From the NCBI RefSeq assembly GCF_025028335.1, contig NZ_JAFEUW010000001.1:2356001-2420000 (forward strand): a stretch of 64,000 nucleotides of DNA. Direction: 5' to 3'. This stretch comes from Brachybacterium sillae. Lineage in GTDB: Bacteria; Actinomycetota; Actinomycetes; Actinomycetales; Dermabacteraceae. Below the pieces are notes generated by a model. It saw only the letters and a list, made by a program, of their open reading frames with translations. It did not search any database and was not told the DNA's origin. Position numbers and translations under genes: made by a program. This document shows positions 16,274-26,223 of this stretch, piece by piece (positions within the stretch are counted from its first letter, which is position 1; every line of letters begins with the position of its first letter).

Positions 16274-17686
16274 GTGTCCCACCCTACCTTGTTCTTCTAC
16301 CCCCGTCCGCGCGTGGACATCGCTGAGGTCCCGGCCCTCTCGCATGCGGGCGCGGTGCTGCTGACCGACACGATTCACGCCACCGGCCTCGCCTCTTCGC
16401 TGCGGGAAGCACTGGCTCCTTGGACGAAACCGCTGGCCGAGCACCACGCGGCGAAGGTCCTGCTGGACCTCGCACTCACTCTCGCAATCGGCGGCGAGCA
16501 CGCTTCGGATACTGATCTGCTGCGATGCGAACCGGACCTGTTCGGAGACGTCGCCTCGACCCCGACGATCTCCCGCACGCTCACCACCCTCGCCCAGGAC
16601 GCGCCCACCGTGATCGAGGCGATCTCGAAAGCCCGCCGCATCGCGCGGGAAAGAGCCTGGACCCTCGCCGGAGACCATTCCCCGGCTGCGGGGGCCAGTG
16701 CGAAGAACCCGCTGGTCATCGACCTCGATGCCACCCTGATCAACGTCCACAGTGAGAAGGAGCAGGCCGCACCGACGTTCAAACGCGGCTTCGGATACCA
16801 CCCGCTGTGCGCGTTCCTGGACCACGGCAGCGAAGGGACCGGGGAACCACTGGCGATCCAGCTGCGCCCCGGCAACGCCGGCTCGAACACCGCCGCTGAT
16901 CACATCACCGTCACCCGGCAGGCTCTCGCGCAGCTGCCTGCGGGCCTGCTGGCCCGGGGCGGACGGGGGTCGAAGAAGATCCTGATCCGCACCGACGGGG
17001 CCGGCGGCACCAAGGACTTCCTGGCCTGGCTCCAGCGGCAGCGTCTAGCCTACTCAGTCGGGTTCACCCTCCCCGCAAACACTCCCGACCTGCTGAAACG
17101 CCTCGACGAGGCGGAGGCGTGGACCCCCGCCTATGACACCGATACCGACGGGATCCGCGACGGGGCATGGGTGGCGGAGCTGACCGGACTGCTGGACCTG
17201 TCCGGGTGGCCTGCCGGGATGCGGGTGATCGTGCGGAAGGAACGTCCTCATCCTGGGGCGCAGCTGCGGATCACCGATCACGAGGGGATGCGCATCACCG
17301 CGTTCGCCACCAACTCCCCGCGCGGCCAGCTCCCGGTCTTGGAGCTGCGGCACCGTCGCCGGGCGTGCTGCGAGGACCGGATCCGTAACGCCAAGGACAT
17401 GGGCCTTGAGAAGTTCCCGCTGCAGTCCTTCGCGCAGAATCAGCTCTGGTGCCAGATCGTCCAGATCGCCAGCGAGCTCGTCGCCTGGATGCAGACCATC
17501 GCGCTGACCGGCCATGATGCACGGAAGTGGGAGCCCAAACGGCTCCGCGCACGGCTGTTCGAGATCCCCGCGACCCTCGTGCGCCGCGCCCGGCACAAGG
17601 TCCTCCACCTCGCCGAACATGCACCCGAAGCCGTGAGGGTCCTGACCGGCGTCAACCGGCTCCGCACCACCGTCGCACAGACCTAA
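16274..17686 (+). CDS. IS1380-family transposase
   Basis: 470 residues, GTG 16274 preceded by AAGGAG ('VSHPTLFFYPRPRVDIAEVP'). DDE residues are in expected places: Asp in 'LVIDLDATLINVHSEKEQA', Asp in 'KKILIRTDGAGGTKDFLAWL', Glu in 'RRRACCEDRIRNAKDMGLEK'. The C-terminal helical domain 'LVRRARHKVLHLAEHAP' is present. The length is normal for the family and there is no lesion, so it is probably functional. Confidence 0.92.
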   Translation: MSHPTLFFYPRPRVDIAEVPALSHAGAVLLTDTIHATGLASSLREALAPWTKPLAEHHAAKVLLDLALTLAIGGEHASDTDLLRCEPDLFGDVASTPTISRTLTTLAQDAPTVIEAISKARRIARERAWTLAGDHSPAAGASAKNPLVIDLDATLINVHSEKEQAAPTFKRGFGYHPLCAFLDHGSEGTGEPLAIQLRPGNAGSNTAADHITVTRQALAQLPAGLLARGGRGSKKILIRTDGAGGTKDFLAWLQRQRLAYSVGFTLPANTPDLLKRLDEAEAWTPAYDTDTDGIRDGAWVAELTGLLDLSGWPAGMRVIVRKERPHPGAQLRITDHEGMRITAFATNSPRGQLPVLELRHRRRACCEDRIRNAKDMGLEKFPLQSFAQNQLWCQIVQIASELVAWMQTIALTGHDARKWEPKRLRARLFEIPATLVRRARHKVLHLAEHAPEAVRVLTGVNRLRTTVAQT

Positions 17687-17865
17687 CCCGGCGAGACCAC
17701 CCGCCCCTACGACCAGCAGCTCCTCTTCTCGGGAGTGGAACCCGACCGCCCGCAACGGACACTGCGACGATCTGTCATACCCGAATGCCACAATCAGCAG
17801 CTCAACACCGGCAACGACGCCGACCCACCCCGCTCACCAGCCCGATGAAACATCGAGGTCAGGGT

Positions 17866-18315
17866 CGTCAAGGCAGACTGGTTATGGGTCATCGTGGGAT
17901 CACTTCTTTGCTTCTTGCCGGAAACAACTGGGGTTCCCACGATGGCCCCTTCTACGTCAACGACGACGAGAGCCTCGCGGGAAGTGACACCACGCTAAGA
18001 GACGCACGCCCGGCGAGCTTCTGCCGCCTGGTGCGCGTGGATCCCGAACTCGCCGACCCGAGGTATATCTATTGGTGGCTCCAGGGAATGTATGTCGATG
18101 GCCGTACGTGGGGCTACCAGAACCGATCGACGGGCATCGCAAACTTCCAGTTCCAGTACTTCCTAGACACCGAGTTCGTAGATCTGCCGCCCCTCCCGGA
18201 GCAGCGTGCGATCGCTGCGACGCTCGGCGCGCTCGACGACAAGATCGAGTCCAACCGGCGCGCGGCGGAGACCGCCCAGCAGCTCGCCGATGCGCTCTTC
18301 GTGAACGCCGCAGAT
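17866..18315 (+). pseudogene. hsdS: hsdS fragment: type I restriction specificity subunit
   Basis: Only part of one target-recognition domain and the conserved spacer helix survive. 'SASFCRLVRVDPELADPRYI'-like sequence is followed by 'YWWLQGMYVDGRTWGYQNRS' and the hallmark 'LPPLPEQRAIAATLGALDDK' with 'IESNRRAAETAQQLADALF'. HsdS normally sets DNA specificity for the HsdR/HsdM complex. The 5' part is missing at IS1380 and the 3' part at IS256 copy 2. No hsdM or hsdR is in the window. This is a non-functional relic of a former defence locus. Confidence 0.85.
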
Positions 18316-19267
18316 GTGTCACGGCGTCCTCGAGCATCTCCGCGACGACCGGGTGGGACTTCTCGAGCATGCGGACGACCTCGCCGAACTGAGCCTTGAC
18401 GAGGCTGGCCTTGCCGCGCGGGACGAACACAGTGCGGATGATCGAGGCGACCATGGGGCCGGCGACCTTGGGGACTTTCGCCAGGACGTTGCGCATGAAA
18501 TGAACCCGGCAACGCTGCCAAGACGCGCCCTGGAACGCGACCTGGATCGCGGAGATCAACCCGGAGTGCGCGTCGGAGATCACCAGTCGAACCCCGCCGA
18601 GGCCGCGCGCCTTCAACGACCGGAAGAACGCCGTCCAGAACGGCTCGGACTCCGTGTCGCCGACGTCGAAGCCGAGGACCTGCCGGGTGCCGTCAGCGGC
18701 GACGCCGATCGCGACGACGATCGCCTGGGAGACGACCTGCCGCCCGATTCGGGCCTTGCAGTAGGTCGCGTCGACGAACACATACGGGTAGGCCTGCTCC
18801 CCGAGCGGGCGCTTCCGGAATGCGGCGACGTCCTCGTCGAGGTCCTGGCAGATGCGGGACACCTCCGACTTGGAGATCCCGGTGTCCGCGCCGAGGGCCT
18901 TGACGAGGTCATCGACCTTACGGGTGGACACGCCGTGAACGTAGGCCTCCATCACGACCGCGAACAGGGCCTGATCGACCCGACGACGCCGCTCCAGCAG
19001 CGACGGGAAGAACGACCCCGACCTCAGCTTCGGGATCCGCAGATCCAGATCCCCGGCCGTGGCGGTCAGCGTCCGAGGACGCGACCCGTTGCGGACTGCG
19101 ACACGGCCCTCGGCGCGCTCATACGGAGCAGCGCCGATGAACGCGGTCGCCTCCGCGTCGATCAGTTCCTGGTAGAGCTTCTGCATCGCGAGCCGGATCC
19201 GGTCGCTGACATCGGTGGACTGCAGTTCCCCGAGAAGCTCGAGGAGAGCAGACTGGTCTAGAGCCAT
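18313..19267 (-). pseudogene. IS256-family transposase copy 2, C-terminally truncated
   Basis: ATG at 19267 ('MALDQSALLELLGELQSTDV'). It has an intact mutator N-terminus and the first two catalytic Asp ('YVFVDATYCKARIGR' and 'VRLVISDAHSGLI'), plus 'WQRCRVHFMRNVLAKV'. Similarity stops after 'HPVVAEMLEDA' at about 18315, at the junction with the hsdS fragment, so the third catalytic residue (Glu) is lost. About 317 of about 410 residues remain. It cannot transpose alone. The upstream terminus is likely near 19290-19310, where GTGAGTGACTTTGATCGGTACTCAC forms part of an end. Confidence 0.85.
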
Positions 19268-19362
19268 CGTGCGTTTGTGTCTTCCTGTGAGTGACTTTGA
19301 TCGGTACTCACTGACCATCGCACGATGGCTCACCAGCGTCTACGACACCGCGAGCCCTGCCG

Positions 19363-20225
19363 AAAACCCCACCACCCCCGGGGACGTCACCTGCTGGACC
19401 CGACGCCGGCAGACATCCAGCGCGTCGCCGGCGAGGCGGACCACGTGGAACGGGTCCATGACGGGGACGGCGTCGGGGAGTTCCTCGGCGGCAGCGGTCT
19501 TGAACCCGGCGAAGCCGTCCATCGCGACCACCTCGATCCGCTTCGCCCAGTCCGCAGGGCGGGCGGCGAGCCACTGCTTGAACACCGCCTTGGAGCGGCC
19601 CTCGACCATGTCCAGCAGCCTCGCCGGCCCGGTCTTGTTCCTCGCGGGCGTGAGGTCGATGATCACGGTGACGTACTTGTCGCCCAGCCTCGTGTGTCGC
19701 CAGACGTGCTCGTCGACACCGATCGTGGTGACCCCGTCGAATCGGGCGGGGTCGTCGATCAGGCGCCGCTTGCCTTCCGCGAGGACGGCGGCGTTCGCGG
19801 CACTCCAGGACACCCCGAGACCTGCGGCGGCCCGGGCGACGGTGAGATGCTGAACTACCAAGCCCTCCAACGCCCCACCGCAGTCCGCGGCGTGACAGCT
19901 TCGCCCGCGGTTCCGCGGCGAGGCTGGTGTCTTGCCGCCACACATGACCACAGCCGGTGCAACGGTAGCGACGGATCGTGACCAGCAACGTCGTCGGCCG
20001 CCAGCCGAACGGCTCATGCGCCAACGCCCGCGTCACGGTGTCACGCGCGAGGCCCTCGCAGCCGCAACGTCGGCACCACTGATCCGGCTCCACGACCCGG
20101 CAGGCGAGGACCGCGCGGCCAGGCTCCAGCAGTTGGCCGGTGACCTCCAAGCCGAGCTCATCGAGCCGACAGAACGAGGACAGGTCAGGGCAGGCGAACC
20201 CCGCCACAGGGGTAGCATCAGACAC
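19363..20225 (-). pseudogene. ISL3-family transposase, frameshifted and C-terminally truncated
   Basis: GTG at 20225 begins the N-terminal zinc-finger region ('CRRCGCEGLARD' and 'RYRCTGCGHVWRQD'). An extra G near 19895 breaks the frame (GGGG where 'GLRWALEGLVVQHL' needs GGG). The next frame continues 'TVARAAAGLGVSWSAANAAV' with catalytic Asp in 'TTIGVDEHVWRHTRLG' and 'VVAMDGFAGFKTA'. Similarity ends after 'CRRRVQQVTS', so the C-terminal Glu is missing. It is dead. A separate ISL3 C-terminal piece lies at 22887-23125. Confidence 0.82.
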
Positions 20226-20434
20226 GTCGAGGTCTTCCAGATGGGCAGTGTGAGAACTTCCATCATCGGGAGACCTCGATCCCTACCCGGCCCGACGCGC
20301 CGAACAGCCCCCTACACCCTCATCTGTGATGAGCCCGATATTCACTTGTGCCGCGTCTGGGCGTCTGTCTAGGGTCGAGCCTTGTTCCGTCTCTGAGCGC
20401 CGTCTGAAGCATCCCGGGTTTGGTGGAGGCTCGG

Positions 20435-21741
<1,307 letters not shown>

Positions 21742-21825
21742 GACTCTCATCCTTCCGTGGAATGAGAGCCTCCATCAGACCCGGCGATTCAGTCAGCCAA
21801 CAACCTCGACCCGAACGGAACCACC

Positions 21826-22311
21826 ATGCCCTCAGACCTCATGACCCTGCACCTCACCGGTGCCACCCCTCAGTCACCCTCCGTCGAGCTCGTCCCGCTG
21901 GACACGAACCGCACCCAGGAACTCGCCAAGGCCTACTTCAACGCCTACCCGCCTGGCATCGCCTGCAACACCATCGAAGAAGCCGTTCAGGAGATCCGCG
22001 AGACCTTCGCCGGTGAGTACGGCAGCCTTCGTCACGACGCGTCGGCCATGGCCACCCATCAGGGCCGTGTCGTGGGCGCCGTCTTCGTTGTCGAACGGTC
22101 CATCTGGGATGCCGAACTCGACGGGCCGTTCGTCATCGACCTGTTCGTCGATCCGGTCGCCCAGGGCGCGGGGCTTGGTCGAGCCCTGGTCCAGCACGCA
22201 ATCAGCCAGTGCACTGAAACCGGTGATGAACAGCTGTCGTTGAGAGTAGGGGAGGGCACCTCGCCCGCAGCTCACGCCCTTTACGCAGACCTGGGCTTCG
22301 TCAGCAGGTAG
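21826..22311 (+). CDS. GNAT-family N-acetyltransferase
   Basis: 161 residues. The ATG at 21826 is one candidate; an in-frame ATG at 21841 ('MTLHLTGATPQSP') is the alternative. The acetyl-CoA pocket is seen in 'IDLFVDPVAQGAGLGRALVQ' (Q/R-x-x-G-x-G/A type) and the terminal motif in 'AHALYADLGFVSR'. The N-terminal half ('RTQELAKAYFNAYPPGIACN') resembles acetyltransferases of small-molecule resistance loci, but the substrate is unknown. IS3 copy 3 ends only 35 bp upstream, so its original promoter may be separated from it. A 13-bp hairpin follows the gene. Confidence 0.8.
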   Translation: MPSDLMTLHLTGATPQSPSVELVPLDTNRTQELAKAYFNAYPPGIACNTIEEAVQEIRETFAGEYGSLRHDASAMATHQGRVVGAVFVVERSIWDAELDGPFVIDLFVDPVAQGAGLGRALVQHAISQCTETGDEQLSLRVGEGTSPAAHALYADLGFVSR

Positions 22312-22321
22312 AACGCCGCCA

Positions 22322-22373
22322 CGGTCCATGCCGGCAGCACCGGCGGTGGCAAAGTTCTCACCGGCATGGACCG
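22322..22373 (+). terminator. Hairpin terminator after the GNAT gene
   Basis: CGGTCCATGCCGG (22322-22334) and its exact complement at 22361-22373 flank a 26-nt loop. There is no U-tract. Confidence 0.5.
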
Positions 22374-22576
22374 CGCCGGACCGAAGATTCGAACAGCCGT
22401 CAGGCGCGGGCCCCCGGCGGACCCCCGGGCTGAAATCGACAGCATCCGTGCAGCTCTCGGCAGGCGTGGAACCGCCTCCATACGGGGCCAATCCACGGCA
22501 GGGAGGCTTTCGCAATGAGAAGGTCTGATGTCCAGGGACGTTGTTTCGGCGACACGGCCGTGAACAGCTGAGAGGT
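22374..22576. other. Non-coding gap before the IS481 remnant
   Basis: I see no gene-like ORF or RNA gene between the GNAT terminator and the IS481 leader. The left terminus of the IS481 element is probably in the last 30 bases. Confidence 0.4.
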
Positions 22577-22639
22577 GAGGGCCTCCGGTTGTGAAGTGGA
22601 GCTGTTGAGTTCAACCGCTTCACGTACCAGGAGGCCCTC
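22577..22639 (+). other. Inverted repeat masking the IS481 transposase ribosome site
   Basis: GAGGGCCTCC (22577-22586) pairs perfectly with GGAGGCCCTC (22630-22639), which contains the ribosome site immediately before the GTG at 22640. A second nested repeat, GTGAAGTGG with CCGCTTCAC, lengthens the stem. Confidence 0.65.
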
Positions 22640-22880
22640 GTGTCCCACGCTAACGCTGCCCTGACCCCGCGCGCTCGACTCCGCCTGGCGCGCCTGATCG
22701 TCGAGGACGGCTGGTCGCCGCAGGTCGCGGCGAAGATGTTCATGGTCTCTCCCGCGTCACGGCCCGAAAATGGGCGGCTCGGCTGAGGCTGGAGGGCCCC
22801 GCCGGGATGACCGATCGTTCGAGTCGGCCGCGATCGACGCCGACGAAGACGCCACTGCCCGTGGTCAAGCGGATCGTGAA
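22640..22880 (+). pseudogene. IS481-family transposase, N-terminal remnant
   Basis: GTG at 22640 starts 'VSHANAALTPRARLRLARLI', a typical IS481 helix-turn-helix N-terminus. After 'QVAAKMFMVS' a 2-base duplication near 22748 (TCTCTCCC) shifts the frame; the next frame continues 'RVTARKWAARLRLEGPAGMT' and 'DRSSRPRSTPTKTPLPVV'. Similarity ends near 22880, where an ISL3 fragment begins. The DDE core is missing. Confidence 0.75.
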
Positions 22881-22886
22881 GCCGGC

Positions 22887-23125
22887 TCATCCCAATCGGG
22901 GGTGTAGGAGTTGGGGTCTGAAGCCGCCGGTCTCGAGCAGGCTTCGGGCGATGTAGTTGGTCAGGTTGCGGAACCCGAGTGCGGAGCCGCGCAGGTGTTC
23001 GAGCCGTCCGTTGAGCGCCTCGGTCGGCCCGTTGCTGGTGCCGGGTCGTTCGAAGTAGGCGAGCACGTCGGCGGCTCGCTTCTTCAGGGTCCGGCCCAGG
23101 GTGGTGACGCCGACCACGCCCGCGC
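22887..23125 (-). pseudogene. ISL3-family transposase, C-terminal remnant
   Basis: About 75 C-terminal residues, 'VTTLGRTLKKRAADVLAYFE', 'RPGTSNGPTEALNGRLEHLR' and 'ALGFRNLTNYIARSLLETGG', ending at TGA 22889-22887. The Glu in 'GPTEALNGRLEH' would be the third catalytic residue of ISL3 enzymes. The N-terminal part is absent. It cannot be the missing end of the ISL3 gene at 19363-20225 without a rearrangement, because it lies on the wrong side of it. Confidence 0.8.
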
Positions 23126-23173
23126 GCGCTGAGGGGCCGCCTCGGCGGGACGACCCCTCGCGTGCGCGGGCGG

Positions 23174-23578
23174 TCAGAGCGCGGCGGCGCCGGCCTCCGC
23201 GACCGTCTGGTCCTGCTCCCCCGAGCCGCCGCTCACGCCGACGGCACCCACGACGGCGCCGTCGCGGCGGAGCGGCACGCCGCCCGCGAAGATCGCGACC
23301 CCGCGGCCGTGCGCGTTCGTAGTGTGGATGCCGAAGAACTGCTGCGTGGGCTGCGCGTTGTCGCCCAGGTCCTTCGTCGAGATGTCGAACGCCCGCGACG
23401 TCCAGGCCTTGCTGATCGAGATCTCGATGCTGCCGATCCACGCGCCGTCCTGACGCACGTGCGAGACGAGGTTGCCGCCGGCGTCGACGACCGCGATGTT
23501 CATGGGCTGGCCGATCTCGTCCGCGCGCTTCTCGGCGGCGGCGATGACGCGGCGGGCGTCCTCGAGGGTGACGGACAT
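23174..23578 (-). CDS. GlcG/HbpS-family heme-binding-type protein
   Basis: 134 residues, ATG 23578 with an AGAAGGAGAA ribosome site. It fits the GlcG/HbpS fold: 'LEDARRVIAAAEKRADEIGQ', 'MNIAVVDAGGNLVSHVRQDG', 'SIEISISKAWTSRAFDI', and the glycine-rich 'FAGGVPLRRDGAVVGAVGVS'. HbpS of Streptomyces binds heme and senses redox stress; other members sit beside alcohol or aldehyde dehydrogenase genes as accessory proteins of unknown role. It lies 16 bp after fdhA on the same strand, so the two are one operon. No signal peptide, so it is cytoplasmic. Confidence 0.85.
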   Translation of the reverse strand: MSVTLEDARRVIAAAEKRADEIGQPMNIAVVDAGGNLVSHVRQDGAWIGSIEISISKAWTSRAFDISTKDLGDNAQPTQQFFGIHTTNAHGRGVAIFAGGVPLRRDGAVVGAVGVSGGSGEQDQTVAEAGAAAL

Positions 23579-23594
23579 ATGGTTCTCCTTCTTA

Positions 23595-24815
23595 TCAGGC
23601 GGCCTTGATGTAGCCGTTGGGGTCGAGCACGTACTTCTTGGCCGCGCCCTGATCGAACTCCGCGTAGCCGCGGGGCGCGTCCTCGAGCGAGATCACCGTG
23701 GCGTTCACGGCCTTCGCGATCTGCACCTTGTCGTGCAGGATCGCCTGCATCAGCTTGCGGTTGTAGCGCATCACGGGGCACTGCCCGGTCGTGAAGGACA
23801 GGGACTTGGCCCAGCCGAGCCCGAACCGGAGGGACAGCGAGCCGTGCTGCGCCGCCTCGTCGATCCCGCCCGGGTCGGCCGTGACGTAGAGCCCCGGGAT
23901 GCCGATCGCGCCGCCTGCCGCCGTGAGGTCCATGAGCGAGTTGAGGACCGCCGCGGGCGCCTCGTGCGACGCGTCCGCGCCGTGGCCGCGTGCCTCGAAG
24001 CCGACGGCGTCGACGCCGGCGTCCACCTCGGGCACCCCCAGGATCTGCTCGATCTGGTCCTTCGGATCGCCCTGCGACACGTCGACGGTCTCGCAGCCGA
24101 TCGCCCTCGCGGCGGCCAGGCGGTCGGGGTTCAGGTCGCCGACGATCACGACCGCGGCGCCGAGGAGCTGCGCCCCCACAGCCGCGGCGATGCCGACCGG
24201 TCCCGCGCCCGCGATGTACACGGTCGACCCCGGCCCGACGCCGGCCGTGTACGCGCCGTGGAAGCCGGTCGGGAAGATGTCCGACAGCATCGTCAGGTCG
24301 AGGATCTTCTCGAGCGCCTGGTCGCGGTCCGGGAACTTCAGCAGGTTCCAGTCGGCGTACGGGACGAGCACGTACTCGGCCTGCCCACCCACCCAGCCGC
24401 CCATGTCGACGTACCCGTACGCCGAGCCGGGGCGATCCGGATTCACGTTCAGGCAGATGCCGGTCTTGCCCTCCTTGCAGTTGCGGCAGCGCCCGCAGGC
24501 GATGTTGAACGGCACCGACACGATGTCGCCGACCTTGATGAACTCGACGTCGGGGCCGACCTCGACGACCTCGCCCGTGATCTCGTGGCCGAGCACCAGC
24601 CCGGCCGGGGCGGTCGTGCGGCCGCGCACCATGTGCTGGTCCGAGCCGCAGATGTTGGTGCTCACCGTGCGCAGGATCGCGCCGTGCGGCACCTTGCGGC
24701 CCACGTTCGCGGGGTGGACCCCCGGCCCGTCCTTCAGCTCGAACTCCGGGTAGGGGGTGTCGACGACCTCCACCTCTCCCGGACCCTTGTAGACAACCGC
24801 TCTGTTCCCAGGCAT
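23595..24815 (-). CDS. fdhA: Glutathione-independent formaldehyde dehydrogenase (zinc-type ADH family)
   Basis: 406 residues, ATG 24815. The medium-chain dehydrogenase pattern is clear: catalytic zinc ligands Cys in 'VSTNICGSDQHMVRGRTT' and His in 'LVLGHEITGEVVEVGPDV'; structural zinc Cys4 in 'ACGRCRNCKEGKTGICLNVN'; NAD-binding 'YIAGAGPVGIAAAVGAQL' with following 'VIVGDLNPDRLAAARAIG'. The extended insertion 'YGYVDMGGWVGGQAEYVLVP' is typical of Pseudomonas putida-type FdhA, which oxidises formaldehyde to formate with bound NAD. It is the first gene of the fdhA-glcG operon and divergent from the LuxR regulator, suggesting inducible aldehyde detoxification or C1 metabolism. Confidence 0.88.
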   Translation of the reverse strand: MPGNRAVVYKGPGEVEVVDTPYPEFELKDGPGVHPANVGRKVPHGAILRTVSTNICGSDQHMVRGRTTAPAGLVLGHEITGEVVEVGPDVEFIKVGDIVSVPFNIACGRCRNCKEGKTGICLNVNPDRPGSAYGYVDMGGWVGGQAEYVLVPYADWNLLKFPDRDQALEKILDLTMLSDIFPTGFHGAYTAGVGPGSTVYIAGAGPVGIAAAVGAQLLGAAVVIVGDLNPDRLAAARAIGCETVDVSQGDPKDQIEQILGVPEVDAGVDAVGFEARGHGADASHEAPAAVLNSLMDLTAAGGAIGIPGLYVTADPGGIDEAAQHGSLSLRFGLGWAKSLSFTTGQCPVMRYNRKLMQAILHDKVQIAKAVNATVISLEDAPRGYAEFDQGAAKKYVLDPNGYIKAA

Positions 24816-24904
24816 CTTCGCCCTCCGATCTGTGTGCGGATGGTTGCATGACGAGCCTCTCCGGCCCGCCCAGGGGACACGATCACCCTGACGGGCGGTT
24901 TCCC

Positions 24905-24920
24905 CTACCCGAACGGGTAG
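24905..24920. promoter_or_regulatory. Perfect palindrome between fdhA and the LuxR gene
   Basis: CTACCC GAAC GGGTAG (6-4-6) lies 27 bp before the regulator start and 90 bp before fdhA. It is a plausible operator for the LuxR-type protein, controlling both directions. Binding is inferred. Confidence 0.5.
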
Positions 24921-24946
24921 GTCTAGGCTCGTGCCCCGAGGAGGGG

Positions 24947-26203
24947 ATGCGGGTGGAGACGCTTCGTGAGCTGTCCGAGGTGATCCACGGGCCCATCGGG
25001 GAGCTGCCGGCGGCGCTGTCCCGCCTGCTCGCGCCCGGCGCCGGCCACCGGGCGCTGACGATCCTCGCCGCGGATGTCGACGGCGGGCATCGACGCGGCG
25101 CCGGAGAGTCGTCCGTCCTCGATCAGGTCCCGTATCTCGATCTCGTCGAGATGCGCCGCCGTATGTCGCCCGGCACGGTCCGGCGCGACACGATCGTTGC
25201 GGAGGGCGCTGCCGAGGAGGTGCTGCTCGCCCTGTCGCGCAACGGCGCGCTGCTGGCGCTCGCCGGCCCCACCTGCGACGCGGAGGGCGAGCGGGCGGTG
25301 CTCGACCTCTGGAACATCGTGAGCCTTCGGGTGCAGCGGTTCGCGGACACCGCTCCGCCGAGCTGGCTGCGCCTGGCCCGGATGTCGGCGGGAGAGCGGA
25401 TGGAGGCTCTCACCGAGCTCGCGGACGAGTATTCGACCACTCTCGAGACCGTGCTCGCGGCGCTGCGATCGCGGGCGCTCGACGACGCCGCGGCGCGCAC
25501 GACCGCGACCGGCATCGCGGCGGCGGGGCTCGTCCACCTGCGCACGGTGAGCGACCGTGTCCGGACGGTCGGGGAGGAGCCCGTCACGACGGCGTTCGAG
25601 CGGCTGCGCGACGATCTGCGTCCGCTCGTGCGCTACCGCGAGATCGACATGCAGTTCGTCGAGCCGCCGCTCGACGGGCGTCCTCTCCCCGGCGAGGTCG
25701 CGCACGGGGCGCGGGCGGTGGTGCGCGGGACGATCCTGGCCATGCTCGACGACCCCGAGGTGGGGCGGGTGCGCGTGCAGTGGGACTGCGACGGCAGGAA
25801 CCTCCTGATCGGCATGCGCGACGACGGCGAGGGAGGACTGTCCCGCGAATCGATCCAGTACCAGCTGGTCGAGGACCGCATCCAGGCGCTGCGCGGGCGC
25901 ATCGCGCTGGACGCGACGCCCAGGTGGGGGACCCACCTGTCCATCGTCATCCCGCTGGATCCGCCGCACGCATCGGCCGGACTCTCTGCGGATTGGGCGC
26001 TCGGGGCGCGCGAACAGGAGATCCTGGTGCGGGTCGCATCTGGCCTGCGCAACCGGGAGATCGCGGCGGAGCTGACCATCAGCGAGAACACCGTCAAGTT
26101 CCACCTGGCCAATGTGTACCGCAAGCTCGGCGTCTCGAGCCGCGCAGAGGCGACCGCCCTCTACTTCGCGCAGGCCCGCCAGGACGAGCCCGCGGCCCGC
26201 TGA
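24947..26203 (+). CDS. LuxR-type regulator with an internal histidine-kinase-like ATPase domain
   Basis: 418 residues from ATG 24947, which has GAGGAGG directly upstream; the frame is open back to 24848 but has no better start. The N-terminal about 190 residues are of unknown type (possibly GAF-like). The middle, about residues 190-340, resembles a HATPase_c domain: 'GTILAMLDDPEVGRVRVQW', 'LLIGMRDDGEGGLSRES', 'IQALRGRIALDATPRWGTHL'. The C-terminus is a LuxR helix-turn-helix ('ALGAREQEILVRVASGLRNR', 'EIAAELTISENTVKFHLANV'). There is no receiver domain and no obvious phospho-acceptor His. It probably regulates the divergent fdhA-glcG operon via the 24905-24920 palindrome. Confidence 0.8.
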   Translation: MRVETLRELSEVIHGPIGELPAALSRLLAPGAGHRALTILAADVDGGHRRGAGESSVLDQVPYLDLVEMRRRMSPGTVRRDTIVAEGAAEEVLLALSRNGALLALAGPTCDAEGERAVLDLWNIVSLRVQRFADTAPPSWLRLARMSAGERMEALTELADEYSTTLETVLAALRSRALDDAAARTTATGIAAAGLVHLRTVSDRVRTVGEEPVTTAFERLRDDLRPLVRYREIDMQFVEPPLDGRPLPGEVAHGARAVVRGTILAMLDDPEVGRVRVQWDCDGRNLLIGMRDDGEGGLSRESIQYQLVEDRIQALRGRIALDATPRWGTHLSIVIPLDPPHASAGLSADWALGAREQEILVRVASGLRNREIAAELTISENTVKFHLANVYRKLGVSSRAEATALYFAQARQDEPAAR

Positions 26204-26223
26204 ACCGTCCGGCGCGGGTCCCT

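Larger units (their letters stand above)
16161..17850 (+). mobile_element. IS1380-family element
   Basis: The left end reads TTTCATCGAGGTGTGG at 16161. The right end, on the minus strand from 17850, reads TTTCATCGGGCTGGTG. These are imperfect inverted repeats bracketing one intact transposase gene. I could not find a convincing target duplication. It is inserted into the 5' end of IS256 copy 1 on one side and followed by the hsdS fragment on the other. Confidence 0.72.

Noticed and set aside
16161-17860. Target-site duplication for IS1380
   Set aside because: Flanks GAGA (left) and CATC (right) do not match, so I do not claim one.
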